From: Candidatus Solibacter usitatus
Lineage (GTDB): Bacteria; Acidobacteriota; Terriglobia; Bryobacterales; Bryobacteraceae
DNA: 64,000 nt
NCBI GenBank assembly: GCA_016185465.1
Contig: JACPNO010000007.1
Coordinates: forward strand, 43,619 to 107,618
Direction of reading: 5' to 3'
Shown: positions 35,544 through 43,527 of the stretch, piece by piece
Position numbering within the stretch: the first letter of the stretch is position 1
Layout: each line of letters starts with the position of its first letter
Notes under the pieces: generated by a model
Told to the model about the DNA's origin: nothing
The model's input: only the letters and a program-made list of their open reading frames with translations
Database searches by the model: none
Position numbers and translations under genes: made by a program

Positions 35544-36629
35544 ATGCGCGCCTGGAACCGGGCCAAATTGCTGTGGGGATACCTTGGGCGGCGTAGCGAT
35601 CTGCGCGCGCAGCCGGTGGAGTATATCGTCGAAACCACGGCCAAGTGCAACCTGTACTGCCCGATGTGCCCGCGGGAAACACACCTGCAGCCCAAGGCGG
35701 ATATGGCGGATGAGATTTTCAATCGCCTGGTCGAGGAATCGGGCGCGTCCGCCGAGCACATGATGCTGATCGGCCTGGGCGAGCCCTTCATGGACGCCAA
35801 GATTTTCGACCGCATCGAATACTGCGAGCAGCACGGCATCTCGACGCTGCTCTCGACCAATGGCACGTTTCTCGATGAGAAAACTTCCGCTCGTTTGCTC
35901 GATACCCGCATCGAGCACATCACGCTCAGCTTCGACGGCTCGACCAAAGAGAGCTTCGAATACTATCGCAAAGGCGCGCGCTTCGAAAAAGTGCGTGACA
36001 ACTTTGTCCGTTTCGCCCGCATGAAACACGAGCGCCAGTCGAAAATGCAGGTAGTCGTGCAGATGGTGCGTATGGAGCGCAACGCCGGCGAGGTGGACGA
36101 CTTCATTCGTTTCTGGAAAGATCTGCCGGGTATCGACCAGGTGCGCATCAAGGAAGACGAGACCAACCTGATGCGCCCCGACGCCGGCCATGCCGCCGCC
36201 GACTGGAAATATCCCTGCCACTATCTCTGGCGCGGCCCGATGTACGTCAAGCAATCGGGCGACGTGTATCCCTGCTGTCAGAGCTACATGCTGGACGGCG
36301 CGCCGGTGGGCCGCATCGGCGAACAGCCGCTGGCGGCGATTTGGAATTCGGCGGAAATGCAGCGCATGCGGCGCCTGCACGTGGCTGGGCGCGCGGCCGA
36401 GATCGACATCTGCTCCCGCTGCTGCACCACCATTCCGCATCCGGCGCTGGTGGCCGGCAGTTTGATCTTTCACGGCAAGACCGTTCGGCGCCTGCTGCCG
36501 CTCATTGAGCGGCTGACGTTTTTCTCGAAGCTGCCGAGGCGGCTTCTGAATCCGCCCAAGGCGAAAACGGCGGAGCCGGAGTTGGTGCAGATTAGCGCGG
36601 GGAAAAGCGCGAAAAGCGATCAGCCTTGA
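35544..36629 (+). CDS. Radical SAM protein with SPASM domain
   Basis: A 361-residue iron-sulfur enzyme. The SAM-binding cluster motif is 'AKCNLYCPMCPRET' (CxxxCxxC), followed by 'GLGEPFMDAKIFD' (GGE-like) and 'HITLSFDGSTKESFEYYRKGA'. The C-terminal SPASM domain carries 'YPCHYLWRGPMYVKQSGDVYPCCQ' and 'IDICSRCCTTIP', giving enough cysteines for auxiliary clusters. Such enzymes often modify peptides or sugars, but no precursor peptide is recognisable nearby. Its 3' end overlaps the convergent HigA gene by 10 bp. Confidence 0.92.
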   Translation: MRAWNRAKLLWGYLGRRSDLRAQPVEYIVETTAKCNLYCPMCPRETHLQPKADMADEIFNRLVEESGASAEHMMLIGLGEPFMDAKIFDRIEYCEQHGISTLLSTNGTFLDEKTSARLLDTRIEHITLSFDGSTKESFEYYRKGARFEKVRDNFVRFARMKHERQSKMQVVVQMVRMERNAGEVDDFIRFWKDLPGIDQVRIKEDETNLMRPDAGHAAADWKYPCHYLWRGPMYVKQSGDVYPCCQSYMLDGAPVGRIGEQPLAAIWNSAEMQRMRRLHVAGRAAEIDICSRCCTTIPHPALVAGSLIFHGKTVRRLLPLIERLTFFSKLPRRLLNPPKAKTAEPELVQISAGKSAKSDQP

Positions 36630-36952
36630 AAAGCATCGGCGGAATGTGTCGCTCTATCGGAACGCAGCACACGGACTTTCACCTCCACACGCGACCCAAG
36701 CCGGTTGATGATCGACATCAGTCGATCGACGGTGAAGCGCCCAAGATCGGCATTGCGAATGCGAGAGAAGTCGGCTGCTGCAATCCCAGTCCGATCGTGG
36801 GCGGCGCGAACCGTCAGGCGTTCCCGGTCGAGTGTCTTGATGATCTCGGCGGCTAGGATAGCTTTGAACTGGGCGACATCCGCGTTCTTGTATCCGAGAT
36901 CGCGGAAAACATTTCCGCTCCCTCGTACGACTTCGAGCTTTTCGACCTTCAT
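36620..36952 (-). CDS. higA: HigA2-like XRE antitoxin
   Basis: A 110-residue protein with a helix-turn-helix in its C-terminal half: 'DRERLTVRAAHDRTGIAAADFSRIRNADLGRFTVDRLMSIIN'. The family has a preceding 'GNVFRDLGYKNADVAQFKAILAAEI' segment, typical of HigA2-type and XRE_N antitoxins. Its ATG (36952-36950) shares one base with the toxin stop, so the pair is co-translated with the toxin first, the usual HigBA order. Confidence 0.88.
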   Translation of the reverse strand: MKVEKLEVVRGSGNVFRDLGYKNADVAQFKAILAAEIIKTLDRERLTVRAAHDRTGIAAADFSRIRNADLGRFTVDRLMSIINRLGSRVEVKVRVLRSDRATHSADAFQG

Positions 36953-37299
36953 CAATACATCTCCTTCAACTGCTTCAGCCGGTCTCTTATCAGATCGATT
37001 TCACGTTGCGGCGTCTTGATACCCTGCGTCGATTTCTTCTGGAAGGCATGAATCACCCAGATTTCCGGGCCGATTTGCACTGCATAGACAACACGAAACG
37101 CATCACCCCGCAACCGCACAGCAATCTCAAACACGCCGGATCCTAAGCCGCGCATCGGCTTCGCGATTTCGGCCTTGCCACCTTCAGCAGCAATCGTCAG
37201 GGCTGCCAGGCAGACCTGCCTGGCTCCTTCCGGGAAAGCTTCGAATTCCCTCAGTGCCGCCCGGACCCATGAAACGGGTCGCGTCTTTCGGGTCAACAC
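36952..37299 (-). CDS. higB: RelE/HigB-like toxin (Gp49-type)
   Basis: About 115 residues. The core 'VSWVRAALREFEAFPEGARQVCLAAL', 'KPMRGLGSGVFEIAVRLRGDAFRVVYAVQIG' and 'WVIHAFQKKSTQGIKTPQREIDLIRDRLK' is diagnostic of phage-Gp49/HigB-like mRNA interferases. I place the start at GTG 37299 (VLTRKTRPVSW) because the track's start at 37404 would place 35 unrelated residues, encoded across the operator, in front of the fold. TTG 37296 is the alternative. Confidence 0.85.
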   Translation of the reverse strand: MLTRKTRPVSWVRAALREFEAFPEGARQVCLAALTIAAEGGKAEIAKPMRGLGSGVFEIAVRLRGDAFRVVYAVQIGPEIWVIHAFQKKSTQGIKTPQREIDLIRDRLKQLKEMY

Positions 37300-37304
37300 A
37301 GCTA

Positions 37305-37332
37305 TGTTGTCATATTTGACAACAACTGTCAA
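37305..37332 (-). promoter_or_regulatory. higBA operator/promoter region
   Basis: TGTTGTCA-TATT-TGACAACA (37305-37324) is an 8-bp-arm palindrome, and it overlaps a second one, TTGACA-ACAAC-TGTCAA (37316-37332). On the minus strand TTGACA at 37332-37327 could be the -35; the matching -10 at 17 bp is poor (CAACAT). The palindromes lie immediately upstream of higB and are the likely site of HigA autorepression. Confidence 0.65.
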
Positions 37333-37348
37333 GAATTTGATGGACGGG

Positions 37349-37486
37349 CTAGCGCGGCAGGCCCTTGTCGTCGTAGCCAAGGATCTGATCTGGCGTGCGA
37401 TCATCCAGCACCGGAAGCTCGCCGCATCGCTCGCGGATGGCGCGCAGCTCTTCCAGTGTGTGCACGGGATCGTCGCGATCAGCCAT
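37349..37486 (-). pseudogene. VapB-like antitoxin remnant (C-terminal part only)
   Basis: A 45-codon minus-strand frame below the track's length limit: [20 protein letters not shown], then '[22 protein letters not shown]'. The ending is characteristic of the C-terminal toxin-wrapping tail of Rv0623-like VapB antitoxins that precede PIN toxins. The N-terminal DNA-binding half is missing and no PIN gene follows; HigB follows instead. It is probably the scar of an older VapBC module replaced by higBA. It could still be expressed as an orphan anti-toxin peptide. Confidence 0.5.
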
Positions 37487-37494
37487 GCCTTAGC

Positions 37495-39039
37495 TTAGCG
37501 CAGCGCCGCAGTCGGCGAAGGCGTAGTCAGCGGGTTCACCAGCTTGTGCTCGGCGTAGTAGCCCGGCCGCACGCGCTCGACGATTTGCGCGGTCGGCCGC
37601 TCCAGTATCTGAAAATACGACGACGGCGCGAGACCAATCCAGAACGCCCACACCACTAGCGGCGTGAACACGGCAATCTCGCGCCACGAGAGATCCTTCA
37701 AGCCTTTGTTTTTCTCCGCGAGCTCGCCCCACATGGTCCGCTGGAACAGCCACAGCAGGTAAGCCGCGCCGAGCGCGATGCCCACCGAGCACCAAACCGC
37801 CCAGGGGAACGACATCAGAAACGCGCCTTGCAGGATGGTGAATTCGCCGATAAATCCGTTTAGCGGCGGCATGCCCATCGAGCTCAGCGTCGCGATCAGA
37901 AACACAATGGTGAAGACCGGCATCACTTTGATCAGGCCGCCGTATTCGGAAATTTCGCGCGTGTGCCGCCGCTCATAGACGATGCCGACAATCAGGAACA
38001 GCATGCCGGTTGAGATGCCGTGGTTGATTTGCTGGATGATCGAACCTTGTATTCCGAGGGGATTGAGCGTAAAGATTCCCAGCGTGCAAAAGCCCAGATG
38101 GCTCACCGAGGAATACGCCACCAGCTTCTTCCAATCCTTCTGCATGAGTGACGCCAAAGCTCCGTAGACAATTCCGATAATCGAAAGAACGGCGACGATG
38201 TTGATCACCATTGGGTTCTTAGCGGTGTCGGGAAGCAGCGGCAGCGAAAAGCGCAGAAAGCCGTACGTGCCCATCTTCAGCAGCACACTGGCCAGAATGA
38301 CGGAGCCCGCCGTGGGCGCCTCGACATGCGCGTCCGGCAGCCAGGTATGAAACGGCCACATTGGAACTTTGACCGCGAAGCCCAGGAAGAATGCCCAGAA
38401 CACCCACCAGCCCACCTGCGCCGGGAGGTTGATCTTCATCAGGTCGGCGATGTCGAATGAATACGCCTGAAACTGAGTGTGGTACTGGAAGTACAACATC
38501 AGAATTCCAAGCAGCATCAGCACCGAGCCGATCAAGGTATAGATCACGAACTTGATGGATGCGTACCCGCGGCGCGGCCCGCCCCAGATGGCGATGATGA
38601 AGTACATCGGCACCAGCACGGTTTCCCAAAACACGAAAAACAGCAGGAAATCGAGGGACATGAAAACTCCCAGCATGCCGATCTGCTGCAGCAGGAAAAA
38701 CGCGTAGTACTCTTTCAGCCTTTCCGTGATGGCGTTCCAACTCGACAGGATCGCGATAAAGCCGAGCAGCGTGGTCAACATCACAAGCAGCAGCGACAGG
38801 CCGTCGATTCCGATGTGATAACTGGCGCCGATGGAAGGTATCCAGTTGGCCTGCTCAACGTACTGGTAATCCTTGCTGCGATCGAAGTTAATCGCCAGAG
38901 GCAGGGAAACCAGGAAGCCCAGGAACGCGGCGACGTTCGCCCAGATTTTTACCGCGCGCGCATTCGACGAGGGAATGAAAAGCAAAACCAGCATGCCGGC
39001 CAGCGGCGTGAACAGGACGATCGAAAGAATGTGATCCAT
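37495..39039 (-). CDS. nuoM: NADH-quinone oxidoreductase subunit M (orphan copy)
   Basis: A 514-residue antiporter-like proton-pumping subunit with about 14 TM helices. Conserved features include 'GIDGLSLLLVMLTTLLGF', 'FFVFWETVLVPMYFII' (the key Glu), 'KVPMWPFHTWLPDAHVEAPTAGSVILASVLLKMGTYGF' (key Lys and the PTAGSV signature), and 'GIQGSIIQQINHGISTGMLFLIVG'. The ATG at 39039 is preferred to the track's TTG. No nuoL, nuoN or other complex I gene is adjacent, and only toxin-antitoxin debris lies downstream. Confidence 0.95.
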   Translation of the reverse strand: MDHILSIVLFTPLAGMLVLLFIPSSNARAVKIWANVAAFLGFLVSLPLAINFDRSKDYQYVEQANWIPSIGASYHIGIDGLSLLLVMLTTLLGFIAILSSWNAITERLKEYYAFFLLQQIGMLGVFMSLDFLLFFVFWETVLVPMYFIIAIWGGPRRGYASIKFVIYTLIGSVLMLLGILMLYFQYHTQFQAYSFDIADLMKINLPAQVGWWVFWAFFLGFAVKVPMWPFHTWLPDAHVEAPTAGSVILASVLLKMGTYGFLRFSLPLLPDTAKNPMVINIVAVLSIIGIVYGALASLMQKDWKKLVAYSSVSHLGFCTLGIFTLNPLGIQGSIIQQINHGISTGMLFLIVGIVYERRHTREISEYGGLIKVMPVFTIVFLIATLSSMGMPPLNGFIGEFTILQGAFLMSFPWAVWCSVGIALGAAYLLWLFQRTMWGELAEKNKGLKDLSWREIAVFTPLVVWAFWIGLAPSSYFQILERPTAQIVERVRPGYYAEHKLVNPLTTPSPTAALR

Positions 39040-39174
39040 AATAGGCTGCAACGGAATAGCCCATTATCTTACCTTAGGTGAGACGTTTACGGGGATTTGA
39101 CTGGCTGGCAATCTGGCGCGCGCACGATGAGTCTTCGGCGGCGCGCCAGCAGAGTGGTGTCCAGTGGCCTGCTT

Positions 39175-39190
39175 GTTCTGAAATCAGAAC
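39175..39190. repeat. 16-bp palindrome, copy 1
   Basis: GTTCTGAAATCAGAAC has 7-bp arms with a 2-bp centre. The same sequence occurs inverted at 39448-39463. This copy contains the stop codon of the small minus-strand ORF. Confidence 0.7.
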
Positions 39191-39405
39191 CCGTCTTCAG
39201 TAGATGTGACGACCTGATATTGCCACTGGCCAAGGCCACGGACCGTGTAGGTCCGGGTAACCGCTGGCGGCGTGGGGCGTAAAAAGCGAATGCGCCCCTG
39301 GCGGGCCTTGCTGGCACGACGCTCCCTAATGATTTCCAGGAACGCTCCAATCACTGAAACAACCGTTACAACTAAAGCAATTTGAACTGGCGCTAGGCTT
39401 CCCAT
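39184..39405 (-). CDS. Possible small membrane protein
   Basis: A 73-residue frame, MGSLAPVQIALVVTVVSVIG, with one good N-terminal TM helix followed by a basic stretch ('EIIRERRASKARQGRIRFLR') and a polar tail. The positive-inside pattern and ATG start support a real short gene, but there is no homology I recognise and no clear Shine-Dalgarno. It occupies the otherwise empty 39.05-39.54 kb gap and is enclosed by two copies of a 16-bp palindrome. Confidence 0.4.
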   Translation of the reverse strand: MGSLAPVQIALVVTVVSVIGAFLEIIRERRASKARQGRIRFLRPTPPAVTRTYTVRGLGQWQYQVVTSTEDGF

Positions 39406-39447
39406 GGACTCTTAATAACCGGCCCAGAAAAGCTTTACAAGATTTTT

Positions 39448-39463
39448 GTTCTGATTTCAGAAC
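39448..39463. repeat. 16-bp palindrome, copy 2
   Basis: GTTCTGATTTCAGAAC is the reverse complement of the copy at 39175 and lies about 43 bp upstream of the small membrane ORF's start and 80 bp upstream of recQ. It could be an operator or the end of a small element. Confidence 0.7.
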
Positions 39464-39541
39464 AGATTGCTTTGGGGTCCGCACCGGCTATCCCCCAATA
39501 GTAAATGCCGGGTTCGGGTTTTTACCCGATACAATTGTCTC

Positions 39542-41104
39542 TTGACCCCCGCCATCGACTTGAACGCCACCCTGAAGCAGTATTGGGGGTACGAAGGTTT
39601 TCGCCCGCTGCAGGAGCGAATCATCCGCAGCCTGCTGGAGGGTCGCGACGTGGCGGTGGTCATGCCGACCGGCGGCGGCAAATCCCTCTGCTATCAGCTG
39701 CCTGCCGTCATGCTGGGGGGCACGGCCATCGTCATTTCCCCGCTCATTTCGCTGATGCAGGATCAGGCCGCGGCGCTCGCGGACATGGGCATCCCGGCGG
39801 CGGTCATCAACAGTTCGCAGCCGCCGGCGGAGCAAAATCAGATCATGCGGCGCGCCGCCGGCGGCGGTGACAGGCTGCTGTATCTCTCCCCCGAGCGTCT
39901 GGCCCGCGCCGACACCGCGGCCTGGCTGGCGCGTGTGCCGGTGAGTTTTTTCGCCATCGATGAAGCCCACTGCATTTCCGAGTGGGGTCACGAATTCCGT
40001 CCCGATTACCGGCTGCTCAGCTCGCTGCGCGAGTCTTTTCCGGAGAACCCGATCGCGGCTTTCACCGCCAGCGCCACCCGCCGCGTCCGCCACGATATTC
40101 TGCAGCAGCTTCGCTTGCGCGATCCCGACAAATACATCGCCAGCTTTCACCGGCCCAATCTGCGGTATCTGGTGCGTAAGTGCGATGCGCGCTCGCAGCC
40201 GCGGCTGCTGCTCTCGGCCCTGCGCGCCCACGCCGGCGACAACGTGATTGTCTACGCGCCCACCATTGCGCGCGTGGAGGAGACCGTGGATTTCCTGCGC
40301 ATGAAAGGCATCGAGTCCATCGGCTATCACGGCAAGATGGACGCCGAGGACCGCAAGCGCAATCAGGAGCGCTGGATGGCGGACGAAATTCGCGTGTTGG
40401 TGGGCACGCTCGCCTTCGGCCTGGGCATCAACAAAGCCTCGGTGCGCGCCGTGATTCACCTGGCGCTGCCGAAATCGATTGAACAGTTTTATCAGGAAGC
40501 CGGACGCGCGGGCCGCGACGGTTTGCCGGCCGATTGCGCGCTGCTATGGCAAAACCGCGACATCGGGCTGCTCACGTACTTCATCGACCAGCTGCAGGAT
40601 CAGCAGGAACGGGAGCGATCCTGGCAGCGCTATCACGCGATACGCCGCTTCGCCGAAGCGGACAGCTGCCGGCATCGCCAGATTTGCACCCATTTCGGGG
40701 AAACGCCCAAGTGGTCGACTTGCGGCATGTGCGATGTGTGCGCGGAATCGCCCGACTGGATGACGGTATCCCCATCGCCAGCGCCGGAGAAGAAAAGACG
40801 CCAGGGCAAATTGGCGATGTCGCCAGAACCAGCTGGTTCGATCGATCGGGCCCTGCTGGAACACATGCGCGAATGGCGGCGCGGAATTGCCAAGCGCGAT
40901 GGCGTTCCGGCGTTCGTGATTCTGCACGACAGCACGCTGGAGGAATTGTGCCGGGTGCAGCCGGCGAGGGTCGATCAGTTGCTGAACATTCGAGGCATTG
41001 GATCGAAGAAGGTGGAATCGTACGGTTCGGAGATTCTGGCGGCGTTGAAGGAATTCAAGAGGCAGGTCGGGGACCTGCCCCACGGGCGTTCCCAGGATTT
41101 GTGA
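39542..41104 (+). CDS. recQ: ATP-dependent DNA helicase RecQ
   Basis: A 3'-5' helicase of about 520 residues acting in recombination and fork repair. Motif 0/I 'WGYEGFRPLQERII' and 'MPTGGGKSLCYQLPA', motif II 'FFAIDEAHCISEWGHEFRPDY' and motif VI 'QEAGRAGRDGLPADC' are present. A zinc-binding cluster of four cysteines ('CRHRQICTHFG', 'CGMCDVC') and an HRDC domain at the C-terminus ('HDSTLEELCRVQPARVDQLLNIRGIGSKKVESYG') follow. The RQC winged helix is short or absent. The best start is TTG 39542 (LTPAIDLNATLKQYWG). The last 15 residues are encoded by a REP family B copy. Confidence 0.95.
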   Translation: MTPAIDLNATLKQYWGYEGFRPLQERIIRSLLEGRDVAVVMPTGGGKSLCYQLPAVMLGGTAIVISPLISLMQDQAAALADMGIPAAVINSSQPPAEQNQIMRRAAGGGDRLLYLSPERLARADTAAWLARVPVSFFAIDEAHCISEWGHEFRPDYRLLSSLRESFPENPIAAFTASATRRVRHDILQQLRLRDPDKYIASFHRPNLRYLVRKCDARSQPRLLLSALRAHAGDNVIVYAPTIARVEETVDFLRMKGIESIGYHGKMDAEDRKRNQERWMADEIRVLVGTLAFGLGINKASVRAVIHLALPKSIEQFYQEAGRAGRDGLPADCALLWQNRDIGLLTYFIDQLQDQQERERSWQRYHAIRRFAEADSCRHRQICTHFGETPKWSTCGMCDVCAESPDWMTVSPSPAPEKKRRQGKLAMSPEPAGSIDRALLEHMREWRRGIAKRDGVPAFVILHDSTLEELCRVQPARVDQLLNIRGIGSKKVESYGSEILAALKEFKRQVGDLPHGRSQDL

Positions 41105-41139
41105 AAGAGGGGCAGGTCCCCCACTGTCCCCGACCTGCC
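41061..41139. repeat. REP family B, inverted pair 4, overlapping the recQ 3' end
   Basis: The left arm GGCAGGTCGGGGACCTGCCC.. (41061-41083) lies inside recQ and the right arm (41109-41139) has an 8-bp insertion. The arms face the opposite way to the other three pairs. The pair separates convergent recQ and ispF and ends one base before the ispF stop. Confidence 0.85.
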
Positions 41140-41622
41140 TTAACCCCGGCGCAACATCACTACCGCTCGCGCCTCCGCCGACTTCCCTTCCCCCACCGGC
41201 CCCACGCCTTCCGCTGTCTTGAACTTCACCGAAACGCTCGTCAATTCCATCCCCGTCGCCCCGGCCAGCGATTGGCGAATGCGCTCACGGTAATCCTTGA
41301 GCTTGGGCCGCTCGAGAATGATCGTCGAATCGATATTGACCAGCTCAAATCCAGCCGCGCGCGCCAGTTCCAGCGCATGCTTCAGAAATATCAGGCTATC
41401 AGCGCCTTTCCAGCGCGCGTCGCTCGGAGGAAAATGCTGGCCGATATCGCCCAGCGCCGCCGCGCCCAGGATCGCATCCGTCACCGCGTGGGCCAGCACA
41501 TCGGCGTCGGAATGGCCTTCCAGGCCCAGCTCGAATGGAACCGTCACGCCGCCCAGGATGAGAGGTCTGCCGGGCACCAGCCGGTGGACATCCCAGCCAG
41601 TGCCGGCGCGATATTCGCTCAA
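41140..41622 (-). CDS. ispF: 2-C-methyl-D-erythritol 2,4-cyclodiphosphate synthase
   Basis: A 160-residue homotrimeric enzyme of the MEP isoprenoid pathway that cyclises CDP-methylerythritol phosphate. 'AGTGWDVHRLVPGRPLILGG' and 'GLEGHSDADVLAHAVTDAILGAAALGDIGQHFP' give the zinc ligands (Asp, His, His) and the flexible loop, and 'KFKTAEGVGPVGEGKSAEARAVVML' closes the site. It overlaps ispD by 4 bp (ATGA). Confidence 0.96.
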   Translation of the reverse strand: MSEYRAGTGWDVHRLVPGRPLILGGVTVPFELGLEGHSDADVLAHAVTDAILGAAALGDIGQHFPPSDARWKGADSLIFLKHALELARAAGFELVNIDSTIILERPKLKDYRERIRQSLAGATGMELTSVSVKFKTAEGVGPVGEGKSAEARAVVMLRRG

Positions 41623-42359
41623 GACGTCCGGCGCCCCGCCGCTTCCTGTTCCATGAACAGGCGCGCCAAATCCATATCGCCGGGCTTGGTGATTTTGATA
41701 TTGCGATCGCTGCCCAGCACGACGCGCACTTCCACCTGATCCAGGCGCTCGACCAGGCTGGATTCGTCCGTCCCCACGAAGCCATCCTTACGCGCCGCCT
41801 GAAACGCCTGCTGCAGCAGACTCAAGCGGAACACCTGCGGTGTTTGCGCCAGCACCAGCCGCTCCCGCGGAATGGTGGTGGTAACTTTCGGGCCGCCCGC
41901 CTGCGCGCCGGTGACCTGCTTCACCGTATCGACCGGCACGATGGCCACAATGGCGGCGCCGAACTCGGCGGCTTCGGCAATCACTTTGCCGATGGTTGCC
42001 AAATCGATGAAAGGCCGCACGGCGTCGTGCACAGCCACCAGATCGGTGTCGGGATCGACGGCGGCGAGGGCATGCTCAACCGACTCCTGCCGGCTGTTGC
42101 CACCCTCCACCACTTTCACTTTCTTGTTGCGGATCTCGCGCGCCAGTACGTCGCCCACGCGCTCCATATCCTCGCCGCGCAGCGCGACGATGATCTGCTG
42201 GACATCCGGGCTGGCGGCGAATTTACGCGCGGTATGTAAAAGAATCGGGGCGCCATCCAGCTGCATGAGCTGTTTACGGCTGGTTCCGGCCTTCTCGGCG
42301 GAGGTACGGCCCATTCGCGTACCCAGACCCGCTGCCGGCAATATCACTGCTACTTTCAT
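41619..42359 (-). CDS. ispD: 2-C-methyl-D-erythritol 4-phosphate cytidylyltransferase
   Basis: A 246-residue nucleotidyltransferase that activates MEP with CTP. The N-terminal 'VILPAAGLGTRMG' and 'SRKQLMQLDGAPILLHTARKF' bind CTP; 'VAVHDAVRPFIDLATI' and 'PRERLVLAQTPQVFRLSLLQQAF' are family signatures. 'TDESSLVERLDQVEVRVVLGSDRNIKITKPGDM' carries the MEP-binding residues. ispF follows with a 4-bp overlap and the PIN/TRAM gene precedes by 23 bp, the same order as in Bacillus. Confidence 0.96.
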   Translation of the reverse strand: MKVAVILPAAGLGTRMGRTSAEKAGTSRKQLMQLDGAPILLHTARKFAASPDVQQIIVALRGEDMERVGDVLAREIRNKKVKVVEGGNSRQESVEHALAAVDPDTDLVAVHDAVRPFIDLATIGKVIAEAAEFGAAIVAIVPVDTVKQVTGAQAGGPKVTTTIPRERLVLAQTPQVFRLSLLQQAFQAARKDGFVGTDESSLVERLDQVEVRVVLGSDRNIKITKPGDMDLARLFMEQEAAGRRTS

Positions 42360-42382
42360 AGATTGTTTTGGGACTGCCGCGT

Positions 42383-43441
42383 CTACGCTTCGCCTACGGC
42401 TTCGGCTTTGCGCTGCGGCGGCCGCTCGGATTTTTCGGTGATCACGGCGTGCATGCGGTCGTCGAACTTGCCGAAGATCATTTTGCCAGCCGTGGTTTGC
42501 AGCACGCTGGTGACGGAAATATCGATGGTCTTCGAGATCATGCGCTTGGCGTTATCCACCACCACCATCGTGCCATCGTCGAGATAGGCCACGCCCTGGT
42601 TGTACTCCTTGCCTTCCTTGAGGATAAACACGCGCATGGTCTCGCCCGGCAGCACGATCGGCTTCAGCGAATTGGCCAGCTCGTTGATATTCAGCACTTC
42701 AACGCCATGAAGCTGGGCGACTTTGTTGAGATTGAAATCGTTGGTGATGATTTTGCAATCGTAAACCTTGCCCAGTTCGATCAGCTTCATGTCGACGTCG
42801 CGCACGTGCGGGAAATCGTCTTCGACAATCTGGACATTCAGGTGCGCCATCTTTTGCACGCGCTGCAAAATATCCAGACCCCGGCGGCCGCGATTGCGTT
42901 TCATCGAATCCGCCGAATCGGCGACCAGTTGCAGCTCGCGCAGCACGAACTGCGGAATCACCAGCACGCCGTCCAGAAAACCGGTTTCGGCGATGTCGGC
43001 GATGCGGCCGTCGATGATCACGCTGGTGTCGAGAATCTTGAACGCCTTCTTGGGGCCTTTCTCGCCGCCGAATATGCCGCCGAGAGCGGACAGATTCAGC
43101 ATGTCGCCTTTGGTCGCTCCCACCACTAGCCCGACGTAGGTCATCCAGAACAGCAGGAATAGCTGCAGGAAATGCAGCGTGCCGGGGTCGGCGTTGATCC
43201 GGCCCAGGACCAGGGACATCAGAAACGCCCCGAAAATGCCCAGAATCGATCCGACAGCCGAGCCGATCAGCCGCTTGAGGCTGACCCGCTCCAGGCGCAT
43301 TTCGAACAGGATAATGGCTCCGCCCAAAGCGATGCCAGCCGCGATGGCGAACGGCGGCCGAATCTGAAACGGCTGAAAATAATAGGCGCAACCGGTTATG
43401 ACGAAAACAAAAATAATTCGGACAATCGTTAAGTCGAGCAC
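42383..43441 (-). CDS. yacL: YacL-like membrane PIN/TRAM-domain protein
   Basis: A 352-residue protein. Four N-terminal TM helices ('VRIIFVFVITGCAYYF', 'PPFAIAAGIALGGAIILFE', 'GSILGIFGAFLMSLVLG', 'LFLLFWMTYVGLVVGAT') are followed by a PIN nuclease domain ('KILDTSVIIDGRIADIAETGFLDG', 'VDMKLIELGKVYDCKIITNDFNLNKVA') and a C-terminal TRAM domain ('LPGETMRVFILKEGKEYNQGVAYLDDGTMVVVDNA'). I use GTG 43441. PIN/TRAM proteins are predicted RNases; the biological target is unknown. Confidence 0.93.
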   Translation of the reverse strand: MLDLTIVRIIFVFVITGCAYYFQPFQIRPPFAIAAGIALGGAIILFEMRLERVSLKRLIGSAVGSILGIFGAFLMSLVLGRINADPGTLHFLQLFLLFWMTYVGLVVGATKGDMLNLSALGGIFGGEKGPKKAFKILDTSVIIDGRIADIAETGFLDGVLVIPQFVLRELQLVADSADSMKRNRGRRGLDILQRVQKMAHLNVQIVEDDFPHVRDVDMKLIELGKVYDCKIITNDFNLNKVAQLHGVEVLNINELANSLKPIVLPGETMRVFILKEGKEYNQGVAYLDDGTMVVVDNAKRMISKTIDISVTSVLQTTAGKMIFGKFDDRMHAVITEKSERPPQRKAEAVGEA

Positions 43442-43527
43442 AAGTCCACCACCTTGCCGGTGAGTGTCAGGGAATGCGGGTCCCGGGGACACGACTACCG
43501 AGGTCGTGGCAAGAGTATATCACGCCG

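Noticed and set aside
37300-37404. Longer N-terminus of the HigB toxin in the track
   Set aside because: The extra 35 residues are encoded by the palindromic operator region and do not belong to the HigB fold.
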